Assembly: GCF_000615285.1 (NCBI RefSeq) | Contig: NZ_BALU01000006.1 | Location: 1 to 64,000, forward strand | DNA from: Lactobacillus kitasatonis DSM 16761 = JCM 1039 | GTDB taxonomy: Bacteria; Bacillota; Bacilli; Lactobacillales; Lactobacillaceae | Direction: 5' to 3' | DNA length: 64,000 bases | Part shown: one piece after another, positions 55,069 to 63,272 of the stretch | How the letters are laid out: every line of letters starts with the position of its first letter | Numbering within the stretch: the stretch's first letter is position 1 | Position numbers and translations under genes: made by a program | Notes under the pieces: model-generated | Told to the model about the DNA's origin: nothing | The model's database searches: none | Seen by the model: only the letters and a program-made list of their open reading frames with translations

Positions 55069-56222
55069 TTTGCTATCTTCTCTCTTGAATATTGTCTTGC
55101 TAGGAAGTCGTGTTCTTTTACGATTTGACGCAATTTACCCTGATACCCTCTAACACTAGCGGAATACTTAGAAATACCGTCAGAATCGTTTAAACGCTTG
55201 GCTAGTTGCAATTTACGCTTATTCTTACGTACACCACGTTCTAAATATCTTTGTTTCTGCTGAATCTTCATGTTTTCGACCGCTTGTTTTGGGTCAAACT
55301 GTTCAGCATAGTTATGAGACACTCCTTTGATATAAGGATTAAGAATGTGGGAACAATTTATTCCTTGAGTGCCTGCTGGTGTGCCGTAACCATGATCATA
55401 AATGTTTGGATAATCATTGTCACAACGTGGATCACTGTGTGGCACAATACAAACTACTTTACCTTGTATCGGAGCGCACGCCGGTCTAGCTGCTGGGTGT
55501 GAACTCATTGTGCATAGAACAGTGTCGTAGTCTTTCATCGACTGAATACGCAAATCGTTGTAAGTTCTGGACGTTGTGGACTGTAACACCATACGTGTGT
55601 AGCCCTCTAAACTCCATTTATGTCCTGCTTTATCAATCAATGAACTACTCATACCCTTGTCACGCCACTGATAAATATTGTCAAACAATGCTTTTTGCGG
55701 TGTTTTGCGTCCTAGTGTCACATCAAGAACAGTTTTGTTGACTATTTCTTGATAAGTCCTAGCAGCGGAATTTTTACCGTAGTTCCTAGTTAATAACGTT
55801 TGATTGACGTAATTATTTACGTCTCTCATCGTTTGTTCAGCATAACTTCGTATAATTACACTTGAATTAGCAGAAATACCTCTAACGGGCTTTTTTAGCG
55901 TTTTAGCTAAGTGTCTATTAAATTGCTTTGTAACAGTTAGCCCGTCTTTTTCGATTAAATCGTATATAGCCTGTTCTGAATAGCCGGAATTTTTGCTAAT
56001 GAGCTTAATTACTTTATCAGTTAGCCCACCAATTTGAGACAACGCTTTTAAACGCCACTCCATTATTTTGGTTGGATCTTTTTCAGCATTCATCAGTTCC
56101 GGCCGTGTTTGCTTAAACGCATCAATAAGAATGTAAAACATTTCTTGCTCGTTATAAGCGTAATAATCAGCTATTTGATCCGCTTTCTGCATCATTTGAG
56201 CTTGAGTTATCTTCTTGTTCAC
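55065..56222 (-). CDS. Phage minor capsid protein (Phage_min_cap2 type)
   Basis: 385 residues, MuF/min_cap2-like: N-terminal helices, GISANSSVIIRSYAEQTMRD, and the Cys/His-rich end VCIVPHSDPRCDNDYPNIYD and GINCSHILNPYIKGVSH. Begins with a GTG at 56222, 56 bases inside the portal gene, after a GGCGGTG-type site. Injected or head-lumen protein in related phages. Confidence 0.8.
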   Translation of the reverse strand: MNKKITQAQMMQKADQIADYYAYNEQEMFYILIDAFKQTRPELMNAEKDPTKIMEWRLKALSQIGGLTDKVIKLISKNSGYSEQAIYDLIEKDGLTVTKQFNRHLAKTLKKPVRGISANSSVIIRSYAEQTMRDVNNYVNQTLLTRNYGKNSAARTYQEIVNKTVLDVTLGRKTPQKALFDNIYQWRDKGMSSSLIDKAGHKWSLEGYTRMVLQSTTSRTYNDLRIQSMKDYDTVLCTMSSHPAARPACAPIQGKVVCIVPHSDPRCDNDYPNIYDHGYGTPAGTQGINCSHILNPYIKGVSHNYAEQFDPKQAVENMKIQQKQRYLERGVRKNKRKLQLAKRLNDSDGISKYSASVRGYQGKLRQIVKEHDFLARQYSREKIAK

Positions 56223-57798
56223 GGTTTACACCGCCTTCACCTGGAAACATACTCATTTCTTGATCTGGTGGCGTTGGGCTTTGTTCGTCTTGAATTTGCT
56301 GTAGCCATTTCTGTGCTTCATTTTCATCTAAGTCATAATTTCTCATGATGAACTGTATTTTAGGCATTACAGAAGCTTGAACAGCTTGCAAATCTGCAGA
56401 GCGTTGAGCTTCACGGTCAACAAATACACCGTCCGCAAAGTCTGGAGTAATAACTAAGTTGTCTAAGTCACCATTCCAACGTGCTTTACCATCTGACCAT
56501 AAGTCACCATTTTGCAATAATTCAGCAATAGCATAAACAAGCTGATCAATTGTCTTTTCTAGCATTGTTAGGTAACTGGAACGTGTTTGATACGTCTTAG
56601 AATTGTTAGTTACCACTTCGGTTGCCGTCTGAACTCCTGAAGGTGTAACAGTGAACGTACCAGGACTTAACTTCAAATCGTTTTCTAGTTCACGTAAGAA
56701 GAAATCCATAGCTCCTTCGTACTGTTCATTTCTGATATTGATACTCAAATCTCTAAACGCCGTTGTTGTGTCATCGTTTTTTGCATTCACTGGAACAAAA
56801 ACAGCATCATTAGGATCCCAAAAGTACTGTTGATCTTCAGGAATTGTATGACCATTCATGTTTTGTTGACGACGTACCCAACTTCTAGGAATAGATACAC
56901 GTCTATAGCCTGTCTTAACTTCCCATTCAAAGCCATCATGCACCATGTTGATGTCATCAACAGTTGAGAACCAGTTATCACACAAGCCAATACCCAAAGG
57001 ACTAACAAGATTTTTGTTATTAGCGCCTGCATTACGATAAAACGCAAACAGAGGCTTTTCCAAATAGTTGAATGTCGTACTTGGTGAAAGCCCAGCGTAT
57101 TCATCAATATAGTCAAGTGGTACATTCTCACCGACAACGTTTGGATCATTTGACCTATATAGTTCATTAGTGATTGTGTACGGTCTATATTGACGGCCTT
57201 TTTCGTCTGTTGTTAAGTTGCCCCACTGGTGGAACTCTATCAACGTGTAATAAACGGCCGTGTTATTTTCGACTTTTTGTAACTTACGAGAAATAGCAAT
57301 TTGATCAACTTTGGTTGTGTTTGCGTCAAGCGGATATACTTCAGTAGCATTAGCCCACGATAATTTGATCTTATCATTTTCAACGTAAGGCCGAATAGCG
57401 CCACTTCCTAACGCAATCCACGTTTCTAGGTGAGTTTCTTGATCTAAGTAATAGTTATTATCTTTGAAAATTCCATCTAGTAAGTTCTGTAGCTTTGAAT
57501 CGTTTACCTTAATGCTGCAACGTTCATTAAACATAAGAGACGCTAACGCTTGACTAGCACTTTTAAGCACGTTCAAAGAGTTAAGGTCTCTTTTTTGCTT
57601 ACCTGCTGTAGTCCAATATTCTACTTTAGGCAAATTATCTTGATAATAGCGTTTTGCTTTTCTGATACGGTCGTATTCTTCGGCCGGAACCTTAATTCTA
57701 GGATCATCAGTAATACTGCTTAAACTTTTTTGTTGTACCAAACCTAACTTCGCACCTCCTTTGTACATAAGACGCTTTAACTTTCGCATAAAGCTCAT
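56167..57798 (-). CDS. Portal protein (SPP1 gp6-like)
   Basis: 543 residues. MSFMRKLKRLMYKGGAKLG at the start; core SINIRNEQYEGAMDFFLREL and PSGVQTATEVVTNNSKTYQT, characteristic of SPP1-type portals. Forms the dodecameric DNA entry ring and docks terminase. The acidic, Ser/Asn-rich C-terminus is likely disordered. An HNH gene separates it from terL. Confidence 0.88.
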   Translation of the reverse strand: MSFMRKLKRLMYKGGAKLGLVQQKSLSSITDDPRIKVPAEEYDRIRKAKRYYQDNLPKVEYWTTAGKQKRDLNSLNVLKSASQALASLMFNERCSIKVNDSKLQNLLDGIFKDNNYYLDQETHLETWIALGSGAIRPYVENDKIKLSWANATEVYPLDANTTKVDQIAISRKLQKVENNTAVYYTLIEFHQWGNLTTDEKGRQYRPYTITNELYRSNDPNVVGENVPLDYIDEYAGLSPSTTFNYLEKPLFAFYRNAGANNKNLVSPLGIGLCDNWFSTVDDINMVHDGFEWEVKTGYRRVSIPRSWVRRQQNMNGHTIPEDQQYFWDPNDAVFVPVNAKNDDTTTAFRDLSINIRNEQYEGAMDFFLRELENDLKLSPGTFTVTPSGVQTATEVVTNNSKTYQTRSSYLTMLEKTIDQLVYAIAELLQNGDLWSDGKARWNGDLDNLVITPDFADGVFVDREAQRSADLQAVQASVMPKIQFIMRNYDLDENEAQKWLQQIQDEQSPTPPDQEMSMFPGEGGVNREQEDNSSSNDAESGSNS

Positions 57799-57842
57799 TC
57801 AATCACCGCCTTACTAGTAAAATAAAAAGCCACTTTCGTGAC

Positions 57843-58625
57843 TTATTTATCCAATATTGCTTGCATCATTTCCAGACGGCTATTAATAGCTTCTTCTTTA
57901 TCAGAAAACACCTTTGTATGGTATTTCTTACTTTGAAAACTAAAAGAACCAATATAATTTCCTGATGGCAATTTCTGAATGCCAATTGTTTTTATCATAT
58001 GTTTTTTTAGAGATTCCTTCTGACGACACAATTCAGAATCATATTTATTGGGTCTATATTTATTAGTTTGAAAGCTATTGCCACAGAACTTGCATTTCTT
58101 AATCACAGTATCTTTTTTGTGAATATTTCTATACCTGGTCCTACATTTTTCTGAACAAAATTTGCTAGATTTCTTAGCTGTTCGGAAACTTTCACCACAC
58201 ACTTTACATTTTCTAACATACTTTTTCTTCATATGCTTCGGTCTAATCTTGTTGAGAGCTTCTCGCCCAGCTTCGCTCTTATGCCATTTTGCAGCAGCGT
58301 CTCTAGCATGTTCATTCAAACTCTTACGCCATTTAGGGAGCATTTTGTCATAATCATGCTCTAAATGAAACATTCTGTGTTCATGAGCTGTAATACATTC
58401 AAAATTAGATATTTCATTATTAAATTTATTTTCGTCAATATGGTTAATTTCATATCCTTTTGGAATTGGGCCATTGTGTTTTTCCCACACATATCTATGC
58501 AGTCTTTTGCGACCAGCACCAATATTTTTAGTAGATAAATAATATCCAGATTTATCATCTCGCCTAAATTTATAACCATCTATAAAAGCATATTGATAGT
58601 CTTTACTATAGTGGACTTCGTTCAT
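57843..58625 (-). CDS. HNH homing endonuclease with zinc fingers and AP2-like end
   Basis: 260 residues from MNEVHYSKDYQYAFIDGY (ATG after GAGGCGATT). HNH_3-type core with LHRYVWEKHNGPIPKGYEIN, HIDENKFNNEISNFECI and EHRMFHLEHD. Two CxxC...C...C fingers follow (CKVCGESFRTAKKSSKFC; CKFCGNSFQTNKYRPN), then a C-terminal AP2-like DNA-binding strand set (SGNYIGSFSFQSKKYHT). Stand-alone insertion between terL and portal, a usual homing site; probably cuts phages lacking it. Confidence 0.85.
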   Translation of the reverse strand: MNEVHYSKDYQYAFIDGYKFRRDDKSGYYLSTKNIGAGRKRLHRYVWEKHNGPIPKGYEINHIDENKFNNEISNFECITAHEHRMFHLEHDYDKMLPKWRKSLNEHARDAAAKWHKSEAGREALNKIRPKHMKKKYVRKCKVCGESFRTAKKSSKFCSEKCRTRYRNIHKKDTVIKKCKFCGNSFQTNKYRPNKYDSELCRQKESLKKHMIKTIGIQKLPSGNYIGSFSFQSKKYHTKVFSDKEEAINSRLEMMQAILDK

Positions 58626-58680
58626 TTTTAATCGCCTCACTATAATTATACTACATTTAAATAGCCTATGATCGTTGATA

Positions 58681-59985
58681 TTATGCACTTAATCCTAATA
58701 TTTGTTCGTTATCGAGACATAGGTATTTTAGAGCATCGCAACTGTGGTCGTATTCCTTGATAACTCTAGGCTTGTCACTGTTGACGGTTGCTGGATCCCA
58801 CTGATACTTCTTGTGTTCATCTAGCATTGTTTCATTGCCCGGTGTCTTTAGTGCAAACAATCGCCCTTGTGCCAACAAGTCCTGTACACGGTCAATCATT
58901 TCAGGTTCACCTAATTTACGCACCTTAGACCACTGGACGCTGTACATTTGCCAATATTGGGTATAAATACCACCGTCCGCACTATCAATAGTCATGTTAG
59001 TAGGGTATAAGCCATACTTGTTAGTCATGCTATCAATAAAATCATGAATACGTTCTGCTTGCTCTTGTGCGCTTAGCTTTCTAGCGTACTTAGTTGGATC
59101 ATAGTAAAACGTATCTAAAACATAGGCGTTGTACTTGTTTGTAAAACCTAACGCCACACACGCCGTAGCTGACACCATAAAACCGGTATCTAGTCCATAG
59201 AAAATATCAGTCAAATATTCATCGTCTGGAATACGGTCAACAACTTTGAATAAGTCTATGTTGTAAACGTTGGTGCCAAGCCCAACAGCTTCACCAAGAT
59301 AGAGCCAACGGTAGTAATCAGGATCGTTTTTCTTGTATTGCTCTATCAGTTTTAGTTGCTGCTTTGTAGTGAAGCCTAACTCATCATCTAAATAAGTTGA
59401 ATGATCAATGAAATAATCATCATCTACTTCACGTTGTGTTACCCACTCATTCACCCACGCATAAGGGTTTCTAGGTGGGTTATATGAAATATAAATCTTA
59501 ACTTGTTTAGCAAATGAAGGCTTTTGACGTATAAAAGTTGGTACAGATTGATCAAAAACATCAGGGCCTTTTAAGTTACTGAACTCTTCAAACCAAACTG
59601 CAATAACATTTCCAACAATATTAGACTTCAATTTCATTGGATCATTAGCACCGTAAAAATAAAACGTTGATCCTGTTACTTTGTGTCTAATAATCATAGG
59701 ACTTACACGAGTTTGAAATTGATCTGAAACATGTAGCAAGTCAATAGCCCAAAGAATCTGATTGTAAACAGAATCTCTTAAATATTGTTGGTTCTCACGA
59801 ATACAGATAACATTCACGGTCTTACCTTGCTGAATGTATTTCATCATCGTTGTTACAAGTTTGAGACTGATAACAGATGACTTAAAACTACCACGTCCGC
59901 CTTTGCATACTATGTAAGGCTTGTCAGTAGTCCACATATCATAGAAATGAGGGTTAATCTCCTTGCTTAGTTGAACTGTCTGCAT
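58681..59985 (-). CDS. Terminase large subunit, PBSX type
   Basis: 434 residues. Walker A-like CKGGRGSFKSSVISLKL near residue 28, Walker B NVIAVWFEEFSNL, then a nuclease domain with FYGLDTGF, MTIDSADGG and the closing EYDHSCDALKYLCLD. Packages DNA into proheads with TerS and portal. Overlaps terS by 32 bases. Confidence 0.92.
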   Translation of the reverse strand: MQTVQLSKEINPHFYDMWTTDKPYIVCKGGRGSFKSSVISLKLVTTMMKYIQQGKTVNVICIRENQQYLRDSVYNQILWAIDLLHVSDQFQTRVSPMIIRHKVTGSTFYFYGANDPMKLKSNIVGNVIAVWFEEFSNLKGPDVFDQSVPTFIRQKPSFAKQVKIYISYNPPRNPYAWVNEWVTQREVDDDYFIDHSTYLDDELGFTTKQQLKLIEQYKKNDPDYYRWLYLGEAVGLGTNVYNIDLFKVVDRIPDDEYLTDIFYGLDTGFMVSATACVALGFTNKYNAYVLDTFYYDPTKYARKLSAQEQAERIHDFIDSMTNKYGLYPTNMTIDSADGGIYTQYWQMYSVQWSKVRKLGEPEMIDRVQDLLAQGRLFALKTPGNETMLDEHKKYQWDPATVNSDKPRVIKEYDHSCDALKYLCLDNEQILGLSA

Positions 59986-60631
59986 TTTTGTCTCTCAACT
60001 CTTTCAACTTAGAAATATCATCAACAACAACGGTCGCATTATCTGGATTGTCAGCTTCCTCAAGTGCTTTGAGTTGCTTTTCACTGATATTAGCTTCAGC
60101 AATAGCTTTACGTGCTTGTGCTTCGTTAAGCTTCTTAAACGTTTGATCACGGTACTTGTCGGGCTCTCTATTTTTAAGCCAAAAGATCATAGATGATACA
60201 TTAGGATCAACTTCAGTAACTACTTGACGTTGTGCTATACGTTCGTAAACGTCCACATTTTCAGCGGTAGCAATCAATATTTCATTCTTAGTTGCCTCCG
60301 GGTGGTCAAGTTTGTACATATTCATGAACTTAGTTCTTTCAGCTTTCAGAACCATTTCATCTTTTTTGACCATTGCATAAGTAGTTGTCTTCAAAGTATG
60401 CTTTTTCATCGTTGAAATTAAATTTTCTTCAATTTCAGCGTCAACAACTTCTTTGCCTTTTTTTAGGGCGTCACTTATGTCACTATATGTCTTTACCCAT
60501 CTTTGAAATGTTTGACGTTTAACGCCTATTTTCTTGGCAATCTGTTCATTTGTGAGGCCATCACGAGCCCAACTTCTTAATTTAGTTAGATTATCAGGCT
60601 CTAGCCATTTCTTATATTCAGCATGAGCCAT
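59954..60631 (-). CDS. Terminase small subunit
   Basis: 225 residues. N-terminal HTH (LRSWARDGLTNEQIAKKIGV, KRQTFQRWVKTYSD), central helical oligomerisation region, charged C-terminus (DDISKLKELRDKNADSSTKQ). Recognises phage pac/cos DNA. Overlaps terL; starts 14 bases after the GG-tailed protein at 60646-60927. Confidence 0.85.
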   Translation of the reverse strand: MAHAEYKKWLEPDNLTKLRSWARDGLTNEQIAKKIGVKRQTFQRWVKTYSDISDALKKGKEVVDAEIEENLISTMKKHTLKTTTYAMVKKDEMVLKAERTKFMNMYKLDHPEATKNEILIATAENVDVYERIAQRQVVTEVDPNVSSMIFWLKNREPDKYRDQTFKKLNEAQARKAIAEANISEKQLKALEEADNPDNATVVVDDISKLKELRDKNADSSTKQGD

Positions 60632-60645
60632 CTAATCACTCCTTT

Positions 60646-60927
60646 TTATCCGCCACTCGAACCGAAAGACCCACGTTTCATCTTTGCATTTCTAAAACGC
60701 AACAAAGTATATCTAGTAGCTGTAGCATGTCGTCTAGCGTATTTCAATGAACGCATTAATTGACCACCGTTGGCTCTTAATGATTGACCGCCAGTAACAC
60801 GATTTGCCATTCTAGTAACTCTACGTGTACCTTGTCCGGTTGTTTGCAATCTGCGTGGTACAACTCTGTGACTATTTCTGTAACTAGTAGTACGACTAGC
60901 ACTGAATAAATCTAATTGTCTCGCCAT
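60646..60927 (-). CDS. Small Arg-rich phage protein with GG tail (A)
   Basis: 93 residues, very basic (SRTTSYRNSHRVVPRRLQTT; SLKYARRHATATRYTLLRFR), starting MARQLDLF and ending GSFGSSGG. It is the member nearest terS. The C-terminus is a variant of the S-T-G-x-x-G-G tail shared with four other proteins nearby. No known family; no Cys. Ribosome site AGAAAGAAGTGA. Could bind nucleic acid. Confidence 0.75.
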   Translation of the reverse strand: MARQLDLFSASRTTSYRNSHRVVPRRLQTTGQGTRRVTRMANRVTGGQSLRANGGQLMRSLKYARRHATATRYTLLRFRNAKMKRGSFGSSGG

Positions 60928-60941
60928 AAAATCACTTCTTT

Positions 60942-61280
60942 CTATCCACCACTATGACCGGTTGACGGTTTCAGAAACTTAGGATCACGAATAGCGATTG
61001 CATCACGTCCTCTTAATCCTGCTAATGTATAGTGACCTCGATTGGCTCTTCTTACTCTTTGAAGTGCAGCAATACCACGTTGACCTCTAACGGAACTAAA
61101 CTGTAATTTTCCACGACGCAACTCGCCCCTGGATAAACTTAAACTATTAGTACCTGATCTATGTGTATTTCTATGTAATCCGACTGTAGCTGTAGATCCT
61201 GATCTATTTCTACTAAAAGTGTTCATACTACCTGAAACAATAGTATTTTCACCAGTCATAAATTGCCGTCGTCTAGCCAT
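60942..61280 (-). CDS. Small Arg-rich phage protein with GG tail (B)
   Basis: 112 residues starting MARRRQFMTGENTI and ending KPSTGHSGG. Rich in Arg, Ser, Thr and Gly (SRNRSGSTATVGLHRNTHRS; SVRGQRGIAALQRVRRANRG); no acidic clusters and no Cys. Not alignable by eye to its neighbours except at the MAR- start and the tail. Fourteen bases separate it from protein A. Confidence 0.78.
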   Translation of the reverse strand: MARRRQFMTGENTIVSGSMNTFSRNRSGSTATVGLHRNTHRSGTNSLSLSRGELRRGKLQFSSVRGQRGIAALQRVRRANRGHYTLAGLRGRDAIAIRDPKFLKPSTGHSGG

Positions 61281-61295
61281 TTGATCACCTCTTTG

Positions 61296-61640
61296 TTATC
61301 CGCCATTGTGTCCGGTTGAAGCTCTTTTTACAAAAAACTTACGTCCCGAAAATCCTCTAGTGCCACGTTTATCAAATACTGCATGAAAACTGCCACCATT
61401 ATCACGTTCAATGTGCAATCTATTTGACGTTTTAGCATTTCTCATATAAGTCGTTCGTTCTTTAAATTGTGAGTTTCTACTAAGAAATAGATGATTATTA
61501 GGATTGCTATGAACTCTTTTGTCTTTACCTACATACATCAAAGGTCTTACAACTTCATTGCCAAGCCAACCGGATCTAGCACGTCTAACACTATTGCCCG
61601 GCCGTAAATTCAACATATGTGGCTCTATTCTTCTAGCCAT
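61296..61640 (-). CDS. Small Arg-rich phage protein with GG tail (C)
   Basis: 114 residues starting MARRIEPHMLNLRPGN and ending RASTGHNGG. Basic, with aromatic-rich strands (LHIERDNGGSFHAVFDKRGT; GFSGRKFFVKR) suggesting a small beta domain. Unrelated in body to A and B, yet has the same start and tail. Begins 8 bases after the ParB-like gene. Confidence 0.78.
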   Translation of the reverse strand: MARRIEPHMLNLRPGNSVRRARSGWLGNEVVRPLMYVGKDKRVHSNPNNHLFLSRNSQFKERTTYMRNAKTSNRLHIERDNGGSFHAVFDKRGTRGFSGRKFFVKRASTGHNGG

Positions 61641-61648
61641 CTAATCAC

Positions 61649-62347
61649 CTACTTTTCAAAATATCGTTTCAATTGATCAAATGTAATGAACTCTTCATTA
61701 GCTGGAATATTGGCTTTCTTGTAAAACTCTTCTTTAGTTTGGTTATCAGGAAACACAACTTTTGTATAAAAATTAATAATCGTATCGTCCTGGTCTTTGT
61801 GTCTGAAGTCAGCTTTTTTCTTGTTAAATTCAGCAAGCCCAGCCATCTTGTCTTTTTCGTCTTCTACTTCATCATCGTATGGAGTTTCTTTTTTACTTGG
61901 CTTGTCGTCTTCAATGAATTGGCCATCAAAATCAACGTCACCATCGTATAAGAAATCAATATCTGCTTTATTGAATCCCATATCTTCAAAACTAACGTCT
62001 TTTGCTAAATCGGCTAACTCGTTTAAGTCCCAGTCACCTTGCATTGAAGGGTTATTCAATTGAACGTTTAACTTTTTCTCTGTTTTCAGATCACAATCAA
62101 TTATCGCCACCGGAACGTCATAATCTTTTTTGCGGTAAATCTTATCCGCTGCAGTTAATCTTTGATGACCGCCAACTAATGTCCCGGTTCGTTTATTCCA
62201 AACTAACGGCTCTATCAGTCCATTTTCTTTGATAGCCTTGATTAATTTCTTTTGGTTGCTTTCATCAATGATACGAGGATTATAGTCAGCAAATTTAATT
62301 TGACTTCTTTTCACTGTTCCAAACTTAAAATGCTGTAATTCTTTCAT
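61649..62347 (-). CDS. ParB/sulfiredoxin-fold protein (IbrB-like)
   Basis: 232 residues. ParB/Srx nucleotide-binding fold: VKRSQIKFADYNPRII, IKENGLIEPLVWNKRTGTLV, motif GGHQRLTAADKI, LNVQLNNPSMQGDWDLNELA. The C-terminal half is acidic, then FYTKVVFPDNQTKEEFYKKA. No HTH of a chromosome-partition ParB is evident. Together with a PAPS-reductase-like gene at 63273-63938 it recalls the phage IbrA/IbrB pair. Enzymatic role unknown; Srx folds phosphorylate acidic groups in some families. Confidence 0.8.
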   Translation of the reverse strand: MKELQHFKFGTVKRSQIKFADYNPRIIDESNQKKLIKAIKENGLIEPLVWNKRTGTLVGGHQRLTAADKIYRKKDYDVPVAIIDCDLKTEKKLNVQLNNPSMQGDWDLNELADLAKDVSFEDMGFNKADIDFLYDGDVDFDGQFIEDDKPSKKETPYDDEVEDEKDKMAGLAEFNKKKADFRHKDQDDTIINFYTKVVFPDNQTKEEFYKKANIPANEEFITFDQLKRYFEK

Positions 62348-62480
62348 CTATATACTCACCATCTGAATTAATTCCTACTTTTTTCTTGTGACTAAAGTCA
62401 TAAAAAAATATTCCATCACCGCTAAGAATAAGCATTGTAGCCTTAGTCCACTTACCGTGACCGTATTTAACGTATTTCAT
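62325..62480 (-). CDS. 51-aa phage protein between GG-tail gene and ParB-like gene
   Basis: MKYVKYGHGKWTKATMLILS, then GDGIFFYDFSHKKKVGINSD and DERITAF. Starts 3 bases after protein D and overlaps the ParB-like start by 23 bases, so it is tightly packed in the operon. It lacks the GG tail. Compact beta-like pattern; no family recognised. Confidence 0.6.
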   Translation of the reverse strand: MKYVKYGHGKWTKATMLILSGDGIFFYDFSHKKKVGINSDGEYIDERITAF

Positions 62481-62482
62481 GA

Positions 62483-62923
62483 TTATCCACCTCTACTACC
62501 AGTAGAACCTTTTCTGAATGCTGCTCTACTGTTTCCAATAATTGAATAAGCTTTACCACGCATATTAGGTAGTCTACGTATTGATCCTGATTCGCTAAAA
62601 ATAGCCAGACCCATGCTTTTACCTCGACTGCTTTGTGCATAAGCACCAACAACGTTAAATTTTCCGTCTCGTCGTGGTACAGCTACGGCCGGTTTACCAT
62701 TTATTCTCATACCGGTTATTCTTCGTGGGCCAGTTAACTTACCATTGGCAAATAAACTTCGGCCTTTTGCATAAATACGTTGAATATTTGCATTTTGCTT
62801 TGGCTTGGGAGTTTTAGTAGATCTTCTACCATAAGAACTTCTTTCAAATGATCGTTTTAAGTCCTTATCAGTCACGCCAGCCCTAATTGCTCTAATTTGA
62901 GCATTATTTAGTAGCCGTACCAT
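62483..62923 (-). CDS. Small Arg-rich phage protein with GG tail (D)
   Basis: 146 residues starting MVRLLNNAQIRAIRAG and ending RKGSTGSRGG. Basic, with SFERSSYGRRSTKTPKPKQN linker and a possible small beta domain (RITGMRINGKPAVAVPRRDG; KFNVVGAYAQSSRGKSM). Two bases downstream of protein E. Confidence 0.78.
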   Translation of the reverse strand: MVRLLNNAQIRAIRAGVTDKDLKRSFERSSYGRRSTKTPKPKQNANIQRIYAKGRSLFANGKLTGPRRITGMRINGKPAVAVPRRDGKFNVVGAYAQSSRGKSMGLAIFSESGSIRRLPNMRGKAYSIIGNSRAAFRKGSTGSRGG

Positions 62924-62925
62924 GA

Positions 62926-63270
62926 TTAGTGACCATTCCTTCCTGTACTTGCTCTACTATGTGGGCCAAGATGCAATATTGAATACATTCTAGCCGGTTC
63001 TACACCCTGTTTTCTTAGTCTCTCGTATCTTCGCCCTACCGGGTCGTGTTTTCTTGCATAAACTCTAGCTTCAAGATTATTTTTAAACTTACCGGGGTGT
63101 TCTCTTTTAACACGGTCAACAATATACTCAAATGGTGGCTTTAAGCTACTACTTGAATCAGCATGATCATTGGTAGAACGAGTTCTATTAAACCATGCGT
63201 CAAACTTATTGTGTTGTCGTGTTAGCCAGCGTTCATAAGTTGTTGTACGTATCTCACCATAAGTAGCCAT
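62926..63270 (-). CDS. Small Arg-rich phage protein with GH tail (E)
   Basis: 114 residues starting MATYGEIRTTTYERWL and ending SRASTGRNGH, a variant of the shared tail. Helical and basic (VYARKHDPVGRRYERLRKQG; PARMYSILHLGPHSRA). Begins 2 bases after the PAPS-reductase-like gene. The final Gly is replaced by His, which tests how strict the tail is. Confidence 0.75.
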   Translation of the reverse strand: MATYGEIRTTTYERWLTRQHNKFDAWFNRTRSTNDHADSSSSLKPPFEYIVDRVKREHPGKFKNNLEARVYARKHDPVGRRYERLRKQGVEPARMYSILHLGPHSRASTGRNGH

Positions 63271-63272
63271 GT

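Noticed and set aside
60646-63270. GG-tailed proteins as ubiquitin-like modifiers
   Set aside because: Only the C-terminal Gly-Gly fits. The bodies are basic and diverse and show no beta-grasp pattern, so the label is not supported.
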